The position numbers were made by a program, and so were the translations under genes. A DNA stretch of 64,000 nucleotides from Bacillota bacterium. GTDB lineage: Bacteria > Bacillota > Clostridia > Peptostreptococcales > Anaerovoracaceae. Under the pieces are notes generated by a model that saw only the letters and a list, made by a program, of their open reading frames with translations, was not told the DNA's origin and searched no databases. Position 1 is the first letter of the stretch; every line of letters begins with the position of its first letter. Shown here piece after piece: positions 43,766-52,467 of this stretch. The stretch is from positions 1-64,000 of the forward strand of contig JAAWDM010000055.1 in assembly GCA_022793795.1 (NCBI GenBank), read 5' to 3'.

Positions 43766-44938
43766 TCAACAGAGATTTCTTAAAATCAATTTTACAATCT
43801 GTGAAGTTGAAGTTCCCAGCCCCTCCGGCAAATAGGCTCTGCGATATGCATCCAGCACAGCCTGGGGATACGGCTCCGCTCCTCTACCTATCAAGTCGGT
43901 TTTGGCCGCCTTATCAGCAGCCACAAGGCGATTTATCAGCCTTTGTCCGTCTTCATATACGCAGCCAGGCATCACCTGAAATAAATCTATATTCATTCCG
44001 TTTTTTTCACGGTACTCTTCATAATCATAAACGTAATAGAAGGTCGGTCGGTTTAGTACCGCTCCTTCAATGGCAATGGCCGAATAATCGGTAATCAAAT
44101 AGTCGCAGGCAGCCAGCAAATCCACTGCCGAAAAATCAGGACAGTCGTAAACCTCTGTCTTTCCTGTCACATCCAGTTTCTGATTAGGATGTCCCTTGAC
44201 GATCAGTACGAAACTTTTGTTTCGATTCACCTTCTCCACTGCCTCCACAAGTTCCTCCCAGTGAAGCTGAATATTTTTGCGAAAGGTAGGCGCATAGAGA
44301 AGAATGGCCTTTCCTTCAAACTGTGGATATGCCTTCAGCACTGCCTTTCGATTGGCCTCGGCTGTATCCAGCAGATGGTCGATTCTAGGCAGGCCGCAGT
44401 TGACCAGCTTGTCCTCTGTGGTGTGAAAGGACTGGCAGTAAAAGGGATTCCAAGCCTTCCCTCCAGCAATGATATAATCGTAATTCTCGTGCATTCTCAT
44501 CAGGCGGGCCATCTCTTCGCTTCGTCCTGATGACTTCCCCAGGGTCTGATAGCCGGACTGCTTAATCTTCCCCAAAGCGTGCCACATTTGAATCACGGTC
44601 AGACATTTTTTATGATGCAAAATCGATACGGCCGGCCAGTAAGCGTCTAATATGCAAACCTTAGCTGTGGCCATATGATACATGCTTTTTAGGGTTGTTA
44701 CTGCAAAATGAACCAGGCCTCCGCTCTGCTCTCCCTCCAGCCGGTTGCACAAAGTCACGATTTCCACATCGTCCCGCTGCCTCTTTAACAGTTCCTGCAC
44801 CATCTGAAAGTCCAGAGTCAGGCTGTTGGACTGTCTACTGAGAAACACCGCCTTATTGGGTTTGGTAGGCAGTAACTTCAAAAAGAAATATAGCGCCGCC
44901 AAACACCACCGCATCATATATATTGCAATTTTTTTCAT
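43766..44938 (-). CDS. CDP-glycerol glycerophosphotransferase family protein (TagB/TagF-like)
   Basis: A 390-aa membrane-associated transferase. Family marks are MWHALGKIKQSGY, the VKGHPNQ motif and TDYSAIAIEGAVLNRP. These enzymes add glycerol-phosphate or ribitol-phosphate units to lipid-linked teichoic acid. A hydrophobic N-terminal segment may be a membrane anchor. ATG 44938 follows GGAG by 8 nt. First gene of the surface-polymer operon, with a promoter at 45009-45037. Confidence 0.9.
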   Translation of the reverse strand: MKKIAIYMMRWCLAALYFFLKLLPTKPNKAVFLSRQSNSLTLDFQMVQELLKRQRDDVEIVTLCNRLEGEQSGGLVHFAVTTLKSMYHMATAKVCILDAYWPAVSILHHKKCLTVIQMWHALGKIKQSGYQTLGKSSGRSEEMARLMRMHENYDYIIAGGKAWNPFYCQSFHTTEDKLVNCGLPRIDHLLDTAEANRKAVLKAYPQFEGKAILLYAPTFRKNIQLHWEELVEAVEKVNRNKSFVLIVKGHPNQKLDVTGKTEVYDCPDFSAVDLLAACDYLITDYSAIAIEGAVLNRPTFYYVYDYEEYREKNGMNIDLFQVMPGCVYEDGQRLINRLVAADKAAKTDLIGRGAEPYPQAVLDAYRRAYLPEGLGTSTSQIVKLILRNLC

Positions 44939-45008
44939 CCTGTTATCTCCACACTTACCCTGCAATCCTTGCACGCAAATATAGATCGCTACGCAATCCT
45001 ATCACTTT

Positions 45009-45037
45009 AATTTACCACATTTTTGGCTATTTGTAAA
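45009..45037 (-). promoter_or_regulatory. promoter of the surface-polymer operon
   Basis: On the minus strand TTTACA (45032-45037) and TAAATT (45009-45014) are 17 bp apart, about 70 bp before the first ATG. Confidence 0.75.
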
Positions 45038-45070
45038 TGTTTTCGAGGCAGCTTCTGATGTTCCTATCCC

Positions 45071-45120
45071 AAAAAAATATTGGTTTTTCAAAGACTGCCT
45101 CAATCCCCGAAAAACCAATA
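45071..45120 (-). terminator. terminator of the dipeptidase operon
   Basis: A 12-bp stem (TATTGGTTTTTC / GAAAAACCAATA, 45078-45120) followed on the minus strand by seven T. It lies immediately after the M20 dipeptidase gene. Confidence 0.92.
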
Positions 45121-45125
45121 CTCTT

Positions 45126-46466
45126 TTATTTGAAACTTTTCTCTGTAGTCCCTATCTCATAGAAGGCTTGAGCAAATATTTTAGCGCTGGTAAGTAAGCT
45201 ATCGATTCCAATACACTCGTTGGGCTCATGACAGGTATCCTGTTCTCCTGGAAAGATGGGCCCCCAGGCCACCACATTGGGGATAGCTTTTGCATATGAG
45301 CCGCCGTATGCCAAGGAAAATTCATTTTTGAAACCGCTCACTTCTTCATAAGCCTTGGCAAAAGCCTTTAAAAAGGGTTTTTTTTGACTGACGAAAACCG
45401 CCGACTGCATTTCCTTTTCAACAATTCTGCCCCCTGCAGCCCTGGCAAAGTCCTGAAATCCATCTACAATTCGTCCCTCATCAAATCCATAGGCAAACCG
45501 AATATTCACATTCAGTTTGCACAGACCGTCCTTTGCCTCTAAAATCGTCGGCGTCAACACGTTTCTATGGACAAACTCTCCCTCATAATATTCGGACTCA
45601 CTGTCAAGTCCTAGGGCTTCCCCATACGGACTCCGCAACTTTTCGTCTATGGCTTTTAGTATAGACCATAGACGGTTTTCCCCAAGTCCCATGTCCTTGA
45701 GTTGGTCAATCAAGAGGAACAAAGCGTTTATCCCCTTTTCTGGTCTTGAGGTATGGGCTGTCTTTCCCTCTGCCTTAACTCGCCTTCCATCGGAAAGGAT
45801 AGCTTCCGCTGCTCCCGGAACCACGTTGCTGGCAGCGCCGCAGTGGATTTCAACCACATACAACCTCTCCGCCTGCCTGGCAATCTCATCTTCCACATGG
45901 AATTCCATGAGAAAATCTCCAAAGCCTTTTTCAATATTGCTGATAGGATATTCTCCATCTGGTGTAAATCCATAATCAGGCAGTGGAAAAGATTTTACAT
46001 AAGCGTCCATATCTGTCCACTCCACTTCCTCCTGGGTTCCAATGATCATCTGTACCTTTTTATGGAGGGGTGCGCCTTGTTCCATCACCGCTTTCATGGC
46101 ATAAAGAGAGGCGATAATCATTCCTTTATCATCCTGGGCTCCTCGCCCATAGATACATCCGTCTAACACCAGAGCCTGGAAGGGATCGGTCCTCCATTGG
46201 TCATAAGGTTCGGCAGGCACCACATCCACATGGGAGAGAATCCCCAAGGTCTCCTCTCCCTCTCCCATCTCGATAACGCCCACCTGACCGTCCAAAACGC
46301 TGCTGGTTGAAAAGCCCAGCCCTTCTCCCAACTGCAAAACAAAATCCAGAGCTTCCCTTACCTTCGGTAGGTTCGATGAAACGCTTTCAATGGCAATCAG
46401 TTCTGAAAGGGCCTGGACCATGGCCTCCCGCTCTTTTTCTATATATAAATTTAGGAAAGATTTCAT
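45126..46466 (-). CDS. M20 family dipeptidase (PepV/Sapep-like)
   Basis: A 446-aa metallopeptidase. Metal-site segments are LSHVDVVPAE, GRGAQDDKGM, GTQEEVEW and a C-terminal DTCHEPNE. PepV-type enzymes cleave dipeptides, some with D-residues or beta-alanine. ATG 46466 with AAAGG upstream is preferred; ATG 46487 would overlap the upstream stop. It is last in the operon with a beta-lactamase-like protein and a D-aminoacylase. Confidence 0.92.
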   Translation of the reverse strand: MKSFLNLYIEKEREAMVQALSELIAIESVSSNLPKVREALDFVLQLGEGLGFSTSSVLDGQVGVIEMGEGEETLGILSHVDVVPAEPYDQWRTDPFQALVLDGCIYGRGAQDDKGMIIASLYAMKAVMEQGAPLHKKVQMIIGTQEEVEWTDMDAYVKSFPLPDYGFTPDGEYPISNIEKGFGDFLMEFHVEDEIARQAERLYVVEIHCGAASNVVPGAAEAILSDGRRVKAEGKTAHTSRPEKGINALFLLIDQLKDMGLGENRLWSILKAIDEKLRSPYGEALGLDSESEYYEGEFVHRNVLTPTILEAKDGLCKLNVNIRFAYGFDEGRIVDGFQDFARAAGGRIVEKEMQSAVFVSQKKPFLKAFAKAYEEVSGFKNEFSLAYGGSYAKAIPNVVAWGPIFPGEQDTCHEPNECIGIDSLLTSAKIFAQAFYEIGTTEKSFK

Positions 46467-46483
46467 TTTATCTAAGCCTTTTC

Positions 46484-47305
46484 TCATTCTTTGACTGCCA
46501 TAGCGCCCTCGATGGTGCCATTGGCCAATACCAGTTTTCGGGTAGTCCTGCGTATAAAATCCTCATAAGAACGCATATCAGGTCCCACATAAGCATAGCA
46601 AACGATGAACGGTCTTTCCGCATAGACGATACCCACATCGTGGGCTTTATCCTCTTCATCTCCGGTCTTATGGGCCATAGGAAAATCCATAGGCAACTGG
46701 CCGCCCATCTTATGATTGATTTGCTGCTGTCTCATGATTGTTTCCAGCCACACAGAGGATTCCTCGTCCACCAGAGTCCGATAATGCATCTGCTCCAATA
46801 GCTGTCCGATTTCTCTTGGGACGAAATAGTTGTTGATGCCTTTGGCCTCCTTCTCTGCATCCCAATAGCAGCGGTTGAATTGGGTACCTTCCATGCCCAA
46901 CTGCAAAAAACATTCCCTGATTACCGGCGTGGTATAGTAACGAAGCAAAGCGTTGGTGGCCGCGCTGTCGCTGATAGTAATCATCAGCTTGCTCATGGTC
47001 TCCACATCCAGGGTCACATCCCCTGTAATATGCTGGATTGCCCCGCAGCCAGGGATTTTTTCCTCTTCCTTCATGGTCACTAAGTCGCGAAAATTGGTCT
47101 TGCCCTGACTACGCAGAAGCAGAATCGCTGCCATCAGCGGCAGTTTTACGATGCTGGCCGGCAAAAACTGTTCATCTGCTCGGAATTCAGCCGTTTCTCC
47201 TGTGACTAGACTCTTATAATAGAAGCCGGCCTGACCATCCATGGCCTTAAGTTCCTCTACAATTTCCTTTAGTACCTCGGTATTCTTATCATATCTGTTG
47301 TCCAT
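46484..47305 (-). CDS. class A beta-lactamase-like serine hydrolase without signal peptide
   Basis: A 273-aa serine hydrolase. The SxxK motif is PASIVKLPL, the SDN-like motif is SDSAATN and the KTG motif is AHKTGDEE. No signal peptide or lipobox is visible, so it appears cytoplasmic, unlike true beta-lactamases. In this operon it may act as a D-stereospecific peptidase or amidase (inference). ATG 47305 follows AGGA; ATG 47317 overlaps the upstream stop and is possible. Confidence 0.82.
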   Translation of the reverse strand: MDNRYDKNTEVLKEIVEELKAMDGQAGFYYKSLVTGETAEFRADEQFLPASIVKLPLMAAILLLRSQGKTNFRDLVTMKEEEKIPGCGAIQHITGDVTLDVETMSKLMITISDSAATNALLRYYTTPVIRECFLQLGMEGTQFNRCYWDAEKEAKGINNYFVPREIGQLLEQMHYRTLVDEESSVWLETIMRQQQINHKMGGQLPMDFPMAHKTGDEEDKAHDVGIVYAERPFIVCYAYVGPDMRSYEDFIRRTTRKLVLANGTIEGAMAVKE

Positions 47306-47313
47306 GGCTTTCC

Positions 47314-48891
47314 TCATTTTCTTCCGCGACGCAGTACCATTCCAGCGTTGGCGCCAGTGTGTTTTCCATTCTCAGCAGTCAAAACACCGTTGACATACAC
47401 CCGCTTAATTCCCTTGCAAGGCTGTTTTGGATTTTCATAGGTCGGCGTATCCTCAATTTCATCAAAGTCAAAGAGTACCAAATCTGCCCACATACCTTCT
47501 TTTATCATGCCTCTATCGTGAAGGTTTAGTCTGTTGGCAGGAAGGCCTGTCATCTTATAGATAGCCGTTTCCAGGGAGAGCAGCTTCCGTTCACGACAGT
47601 ATTTTGCAATGACTCTAGGAAAGGCCCCATACCAACGAGGATGTGGCTGTCCTTCATAGTCCAGCGGCGCAGCGTATCCGTCGGAACCAATCATCACATA
47701 TGGCTGTTGCATGATATATTCGATGTCCTCTTCACACATGCCGAAATTCACTTCGCCCACTCGGCTGTGCTCCTCTAAAATCAAATCCAGACAGGCATCT
47801 CCAGGGTCTACGCCGCGAATCTTTCCGATCTCTTCTATATTTTTACCTACAGCCCACCGATTCTTTTCACTGCCGGTATAGGAAACCACGATATCGCCCC
47901 ATCGTCCCACATGACTGGCATTGCTTTCTTGTTTAATTTTTTCACGGGTCTCAGGGTCCTGTAGCCTGGCCATAAGAGCCTCTACGCCGCCGTCCTCAAA
48001 GGCCCACAGCGGTACGTTGCTATCCAGACCAGTGGCTGAAGCATTATATGGATACTGGTCCATCTTCACATCCATGCCTTGCCGTCTCGCCTGGTCGACC
48101 ATGGCGATGGTCGTCTTGCAGTGTACCTGCCATCCCGTCTTCTTGGTTACCTTATGATGGGCAATCTGCAAAGGCGCTCCTGACCTTTCGGCGATTTCCA
48201 AGGACTCCCGTACCGCCTCCACCACTTCATCGCCCTCGTTTCGCATGTGGGTTTCATAGAAAGCGCCGTATGGAACCAACTCTTTACATAGTTCGGAAAG
48301 TTCATCCACATCTGCATAGCAGCCTGGCGGATAGATAAGGCCGCTGGACATACAGAAGGCTCCCTCTTCCAAGGACTGACGCAGCAGCCCTTTCATTTCT
48401 TCCATCTCTGCTTCTGAGGGTTTTCTGGCCTCAAAGCCCATGGCAGCCAGCCGAATGGTACCATGGCCCACCGCTGTTCCGAAGTTCACGCTTGGCTTTT
48501 TCGCCTCCACTGCATCCAAATACTGGCCCATGGACTGCCAGCTATATTCCATCTGCCCGATATAGTCGCACAGTTGCTTTTTCTTTTCCGGATCCGAACT
48601 TACCGGCGCTGCCGACATCCCACAGTCGCCTCCAATCTCCGTGGTAATTCCCTGCAAAATCCGGCTCTCTGCTCTAGGATGGCCTGGTAAGGTCACATCG
48701 CTGTGAGAATGTATATCGATAAATCCTGGCGCCAAATAGCAATCTCCGCCATCCACAACCTCTACAGCCATGGTCTCATCCACTGGACCCACAGCCTGAA
48801 TCTTTCCGTCCTTTACGGCCACACTGCCACGAAACCATGGCGCTGGCGTTCCATCGATAATCCTGACATTTTTAATGATATAATCGAACAT
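47314..48891 (-). CDS. N-acyl-D-amino-acid deacylase (D-aminoacylase)
   Basis: A 525-aa metal-dependent amidohydrolase that frees D-amino acids from N-acyl derivatives. Motifs are FIDIHSHSD, the Cys metal ligand in GGDCGMSAAP, THMRNEGD and IAHHKVTKK. Length and motifs match the D-aminoacylase group. GGAGG precedes the ATG. It heads an operon with the serine hydrolase and dipeptidase, behind a sigma-54-like promoter. Confidence 0.9.
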   Translation of the reverse strand: MFDYIIKNVRIIDGTPAPWFRGSVAVKDGKIQAVGPVDETMAVEVVDGGDCYLAPGFIDIHSHSDVTLPGHPRAESRILQGITTEIGGDCGMSAAPVSSDPEKKKQLCDYIGQMEYSWQSMGQYLDAVEAKKPSVNFGTAVGHGTIRLAAMGFEARKPSEAEMEEMKGLLRQSLEEGAFCMSSGLIYPPGCYADVDELSELCKELVPYGAFYETHMRNEGDEVVEAVRESLEIAERSGAPLQIAHHKVTKKTGWQVHCKTTIAMVDQARRQGMDVKMDQYPYNASATGLDSNVPLWAFEDGGVEALMARLQDPETREKIKQESNASHVGRWGDIVVSYTGSEKNRWAVGKNIEEIGKIRGVDPGDACLDLILEEHSRVGEVNFGMCEEDIEYIMQQPYVMIGSDGYAAPLDYEGQPHPRWYGAFPRVIAKYCRERKLLSLETAIYKMTGLPANRLNLHDRGMIKEGMWADLVLFDFDEIEDTPTYENPKQPCKGIKRVYVNGVLTAENGKHTGANAGMVLRRGRK

Positions 48892-48998
48892 TCTGCCTCC
48901 TCTCTCTTCCTAAAGGCTCACTGCATCTCATCATCCGCCTCTATAAAGATCCATGAAAAGAAATAGTTTAAATGTATAAAAGCATTTATCTTATTTTA

Positions 48999-49014
48999 TG
49001 CAAAAAAGATGCCA
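48999..49014 (-). promoter_or_regulatory. sigma-54-like promoter of the D-aminoacylase operon
   Basis: On the minus strand TGGCATCTTTTTTGCA keeps TGGCA, TTGCA and the exact 10-bp GG-to-GC spacing of -24/-12 promoters; the CG of CACG is replaced by TC. It is ~108 bp from the ATG. It is flanked by 9-bp inverted arms GTATAAAAG (48974-48982) and CTTTTATAC (49017-49025). Confidence 0.65.
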
Positions 49015-49109
49015 TCCTTTTATACGCAAAAAGACTGAAAAAAATACCATTTTTCCCAGCCTATTTCGTCTATTATATCCTATTATACCATGAGAAATCC
49101 CATTCTATC

Positions 49110-50393
49110 TTATTTACCCATTGATTCCATACCGATAACGGAAATACCGTCTGGAACCACCGTAATGGAACTGTTCTCTCCCACAAGTTTCCTTGCCTTG
49201 TCCACAGCCTCTTTTAAAGTAGTCGCATAATCTAGCTTCATGGCTCTAATCTCTTCTTCAATAGCTGGATTGCAGACCATGATCACATGATGGTGTTTCA
49301 TGATGCGTACCAAAATCTGATACTGCCATTGGTCTGGTACGGTTTCCTCCATAGGCGTATTCATGATTTCTGTCATCAGTTCATCTAGGTTGGCACATTC
49401 CTTCATCTTCCGGTAAAAGAATTGGCCGCCAATTCCATCTGCACATTCTGCACAGACGATAATCACACCTCCCTCTTTGGCAAAGGATTCTGCTGTAGTC
49501 ATGCTCTTAACCGCCTGATAGGCGTTTTGATCCAGCGGGGCGCCGCCGTTTCCTGTGATAACGATATCGGCCTTCTCCTCCGCCGATACGTTGCAATAGG
49601 AAAGAAGGTAATCGCATCCCTTTCTGTGGGCTGCCACCGGATCGCCGGCAAAAGCTGCTATCACCTTTTTTTCTTCGTCTATTATCACATTGACGATATA
49701 TGCCAATTTAGCCATCCTCACTGCCGCCGTCATGTCTACATGGATAGGATTTTCGTCTAAAATTCCCATTCTGGCCTTGGGATGGTCGATAAAGTGGCTG
49801 CAATGGTTGCCTAGCACTGTTTTACGGCTGCAAATTCCTGGCAGAATACTCTTTCTTCCGCCGGAAAATCCTGCAAAGAAATGGGGTTCTATGAAACCCT
49901 CTGCCAGCAAAAGGTCGCACTCTACGGCTAACTTATTGACGATTAGCTCTGCTCCAGAAGGCAAGATTCCAAGGCTTACCTGATTCTCTCTGTCATCGCA
50001 GTCGTGAATCAGAATTTTCTCTGTTTCTACCATTTCCTGGCCCAGCTTTTCCACCAACTCCGCCTTGGTGGTCAACCTGTGACAGCCTGTGGCCACCAAC
50101 AAGGTGATGTCAATGTGAGGATTTCCCTGTCTCAAGGCTGCCAGCATAGGGGGCAAAATCATTTTGCTGGGTACTGGCCTGGTATGGTCGCTGATAATGA
50201 TGACCGCCTTGTCTTTTCCCCGGGCTAAATCTTCCAACCTCTGACTTTCAACGGGACTTTTCATGGCTTCCTCTACCAGCTCCGCCTGGTCTGCCTCTGG
50301 CCTCATCTTAGAAATGCGGGAACGGACCACCCTTTCAATCTTATGGTCTTCCCACTCAAGTCTGGATTTTCCGTATGGTATCTCTACTTTCAT
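49110..50393 (-). CDS. LarA-like nickel-dependent racemase family protein (DUF2088)
   Basis: A 427-aa LarA-family protein. Residues known from lactate racemase are visible: SDHTRPVP, ATGCHRLTT, EPHFFAGF and the cofactor Lys in GGRKSILPGI. Family members racemise or epimerise 2-hydroxyacids with a nickel-pincer nucleotide. The larB, larC and larE cofactor genes are not in the window. Its ATG overlaps the stop of the esterase-like gene by 4 nt. Confidence 0.88.
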   Translation of the reverse strand: MKVEIPYGKSRLEWEDHKIERVVRSRISKMRPEADQAELVEEAMKSPVESQRLEDLARGKDKAVIIISDHTRPVPSKMILPPMLAALRQGNPHIDITLLVATGCHRLTTKAELVEKLGQEMVETEKILIHDCDDRENQVSLGILPSGAELIVNKLAVECDLLLAEGFIEPHFFAGFSGGRKSILPGICSRKTVLGNHCSHFIDHPKARMGILDENPIHVDMTAAVRMAKLAYIVNVIIDEEKKVIAAFAGDPVAAHRKGCDYLLSYCNVSAEEKADIVITGNGGAPLDQNAYQAVKSMTTAESFAKEGGVIIVCAECADGIGGQFFYRKMKECANLDELMTEIMNTPMEETVPDQWQYQILVRIMKHHHVIMVCNPAIEEEIRAMKLDYATTLKEAVDKARKLVGENSSITVVPDGISVIGMESMGK

Positions 50394-51154
50394 CGGTCTG
50401 CTCCCTTCGTCAATTCTGTGATAAATCGGATGCTTTCTTCATACACCTGTCCCTTCCATTTCAGGGAAGAAAATTGGTGATTTGCTCCCTCTACAATGAC
50501 AGCTTTGCATTGGTCTTTGTACAGGTATTGATACCGTCCCACCACATCTACCGGAATCTGTTCATCCTGGCTACCGTGAAGAATCAGCACTGGACCGTCA
50601 TAGCCATAGGCCATCTGCAAAAAGTCCATGGTCGCTGCTTCTTCCATAAATTCTCTACCAAGTTCCATGCCGCCGATGTCCCAGCCCTTTTCCGTGGGCC
50701 CTACCAGAGTTCTGGCCCGAAGTCCTGCCTGATAGTACATGGTCAGGGCCGGAGACCAAAGAAGAAGGCCTGCCGGATTCACCTTTGGAGCTACCAGAGT
50801 GGCGATAAGGCCGCCCATGCTGTGACCGCTGATAACCACCTGCTTCTCATCGATGTATGGCTGGCTGCACGTCCATTGATAGATGGCTTCTGCCTCTTCC
50901 AGCTCTTTGCCGATGGTCATCTCATTAAAATCTCCGTCGCTCTCTCCCAGACCATAAAAGTCAAAGCGGACGCAGACAAATCCAGCCTTTACACATTCTC
51001 TGGCAAACAGTTCGTGAAGCCGCATCATGCCTACCTTATCTACCGTAAAGCCATGATGAAAGATGACCGCAGGAAAAGGCCCTTTTCCTTCCGGTCCTCG
51101 TACTACGCCCCGAATCAGTCTGTCATTTACCGATAATTCTACTGCCTGATACAT
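50390..51154 (-). CDS. alpha/beta hydrolase (serine esterase/aminopeptidase-like)
   Basis: A 254-aa hydrolase with nucleophile elbow SGHSMGGL, Asp in HGSQDEQIP and His in EGANHQFS. It has no signal peptide. Similar in form to cinnamoyl-ester hydrolases; the substrate is unknown. It lies between a glycerate kinase and the LarA-like gene, so an acyl-glycerate or hydroxyacid ester substrate is possible but unproven. Confidence 0.87.
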   Translation of the reverse strand: MYQAVELSVNDRLIRGVVRGPEGKGPFPAVIFHHGFTVDKVGMMRLHELFARECVKAGFVCVRFDFYGLGESDGDFNEMTIGKELEEAEAIYQWTCSQPYIDEKQVVISGHSMGGLIATLVAPKVNPAGLLLWSPALTMYYQAGLRARTLVGPTEKGWDIGGMELGREFMEEAATMDFLQMAYGYDGPVLILHGSQDEQIPVDVVGRYQYLYKDQCKAVIVEGANHQFSSLKWKGQVYEESIRFITELTKGADR

Positions 51155-51175
51155 CTGCTTTCTCCTTTCTTTCCA

Positions 51176-52441
51176 TCAATCTGTGGCTCGTACCAACACT
51201 ACCGAAAGGTCGTTGACATTGGTTCCCGTCGGCCCTGTCATAATCAGTCCTCCAGTTTTTTGGAGGCCATGGTATGCATCGTTGTTATCTAAAATCTCCT
51301 CCACGGAAACCGTGAGCTCAGTTGCCGTATTGCCGTCCGCATATCCGCCGGCGGCATCAGTGGGGCCGTCAGTACCGTCGGAACCTACGGAAAATACTGC
51401 CACATTGTCAAGTCCGGCTATGTGAGGTGCAGCCGCCAAGGCCATTTCCTGATTTCTGCCGCCAAGGCCGCCTCCTATAAGCTTTACCACCGTCTCGCCT
51501 CCTGCAATATAGGCGGTAGAAATCTTGTCCTTGCTATGGCTCTTCCCAATAGTTCCCAAAAAGCTGCCTGCTTCTCTGGCCTGGCAACAGAGTTCTTCCG
51601 TCAGTATCACCGGTTCATACCCCAGTCTGCGACAGGTCTCCGCCGCCGAAGCGCATAGCTGTTTCACGCTTCCTGTCACTATGGTGGTTACATTGTCCAG
51701 GGTTTTGGGTGTTTCCCTTTCCAGAAGCCTTTGGGCGTCCTCTGAGATTCGAATTCCATATTTTTCCACAATAGTCTTTGCCTGCTCACAGGTGGAACTG
51801 TCCGGATAAGCAGGACCAGAGGCAATCATATCCAGTGGGTCGCCAATAATATCGGAAAGGACGATGGTATATACATGGGCCGGCAGACAGAGCTGGGCAA
51901 ATCTGCCGCCTTTTACGCCTGAAAGCCGCTTGCGAACCGTATTCATCTCCACGATATCCGCTCCGCTGGCAAGAAGCTGCTTGGTAATATCTTCCAATTC
52001 TTTTTTTGACACCAGCGGTTTTTCGAAGAGGGCTGAACCGCCTCCCGACAGGAGAAACAGCACCACATCCTCTTTATCAAGGCCGCTCACCGCCTGAATG
52101 GCCGCTTCTGTGGCCCTGAAAGAATTTTCATCCGGTACCGGATGTCCCGCCTCATAACAGGTCATGCCCGAAATCTCTCCCATCACATGATGGTACTTGG
52201 TAATCACCACCCCTTGGTCAAATCGCTCTAGCCGGTCAGTAGCAGCTTTCGCCATCTGCCAAGCCGCTTTCCCTGCTGCCACCAAAACCAGCTTATGTCC
52301 CTCTCCTAGAGCCGCTCCAAAGCCTCTCTCATGTTGAATCTCATCGATGGCCTTCCCCACCGCCTCATGGGGCTGGGCTGTATGTAGTGCATCTCTAATT
52401 ATTTCCATGGCGTCGTCGTATAAGGTTCCCGTTCGTTTCAA
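51176..52441 (-). CDS. glycerate 2-kinase (MOFRL/GckA family)
   Basis: A 421-aa two-domain enzyme. The N-terminal domain has VAAGKAAWQMAKAA, GHPVPDE and LLSGGGSALFEKP. The C-terminal MOFRL domain has GGGLGGRNQEMALAA, SVGSDGTDGPTDAAG and GPTGTNVNDL. It phosphorylates D-glycerate to 2-phosphoglycerate. The start is TTG with AAGGAGG 9 nt upstream. It follows ribF by 26 nt, so it may be read from the translation operon. Confidence 0.92.
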   Translation of the reverse strand: MKRTGTLYDDAMEIIRDALHTAQPHEAVGKAIDEIQHERGFGAALGEGHKLVLVAAGKAAWQMAKAATDRLERFDQGVVITKYHHVMGEISGMTCYEAGHPVPDENSFRATEAAIQAVSGLDKEDVVLFLLSGGGSALFEKPLVSKKELEDITKQLLASGADIVEMNTVRKRLSGVKGGRFAQLCLPAHVYTIVLSDIIGDPLDMIASGPAYPDSSTCEQAKTIVEKYGIRISEDAQRLLERETPKTLDNVTTIVTGSVKQLCASAAETCRRLGYEPVILTEELCCQAREAGSFLGTIGKSHSKDKISTAYIAGGETVVKLIGGGLGGRNQEMALAAAPHIAGLDNVAVFSVGSDGTDGPTDAAGGYADGNTATELTVSVEEILDNNDAYHGLQKTGGLIMTGPTGTNVNDLSVVLVRATD

Positions 52442-52467
52442 TTTGGATGTCCTCCTTGTCTTGTAGG

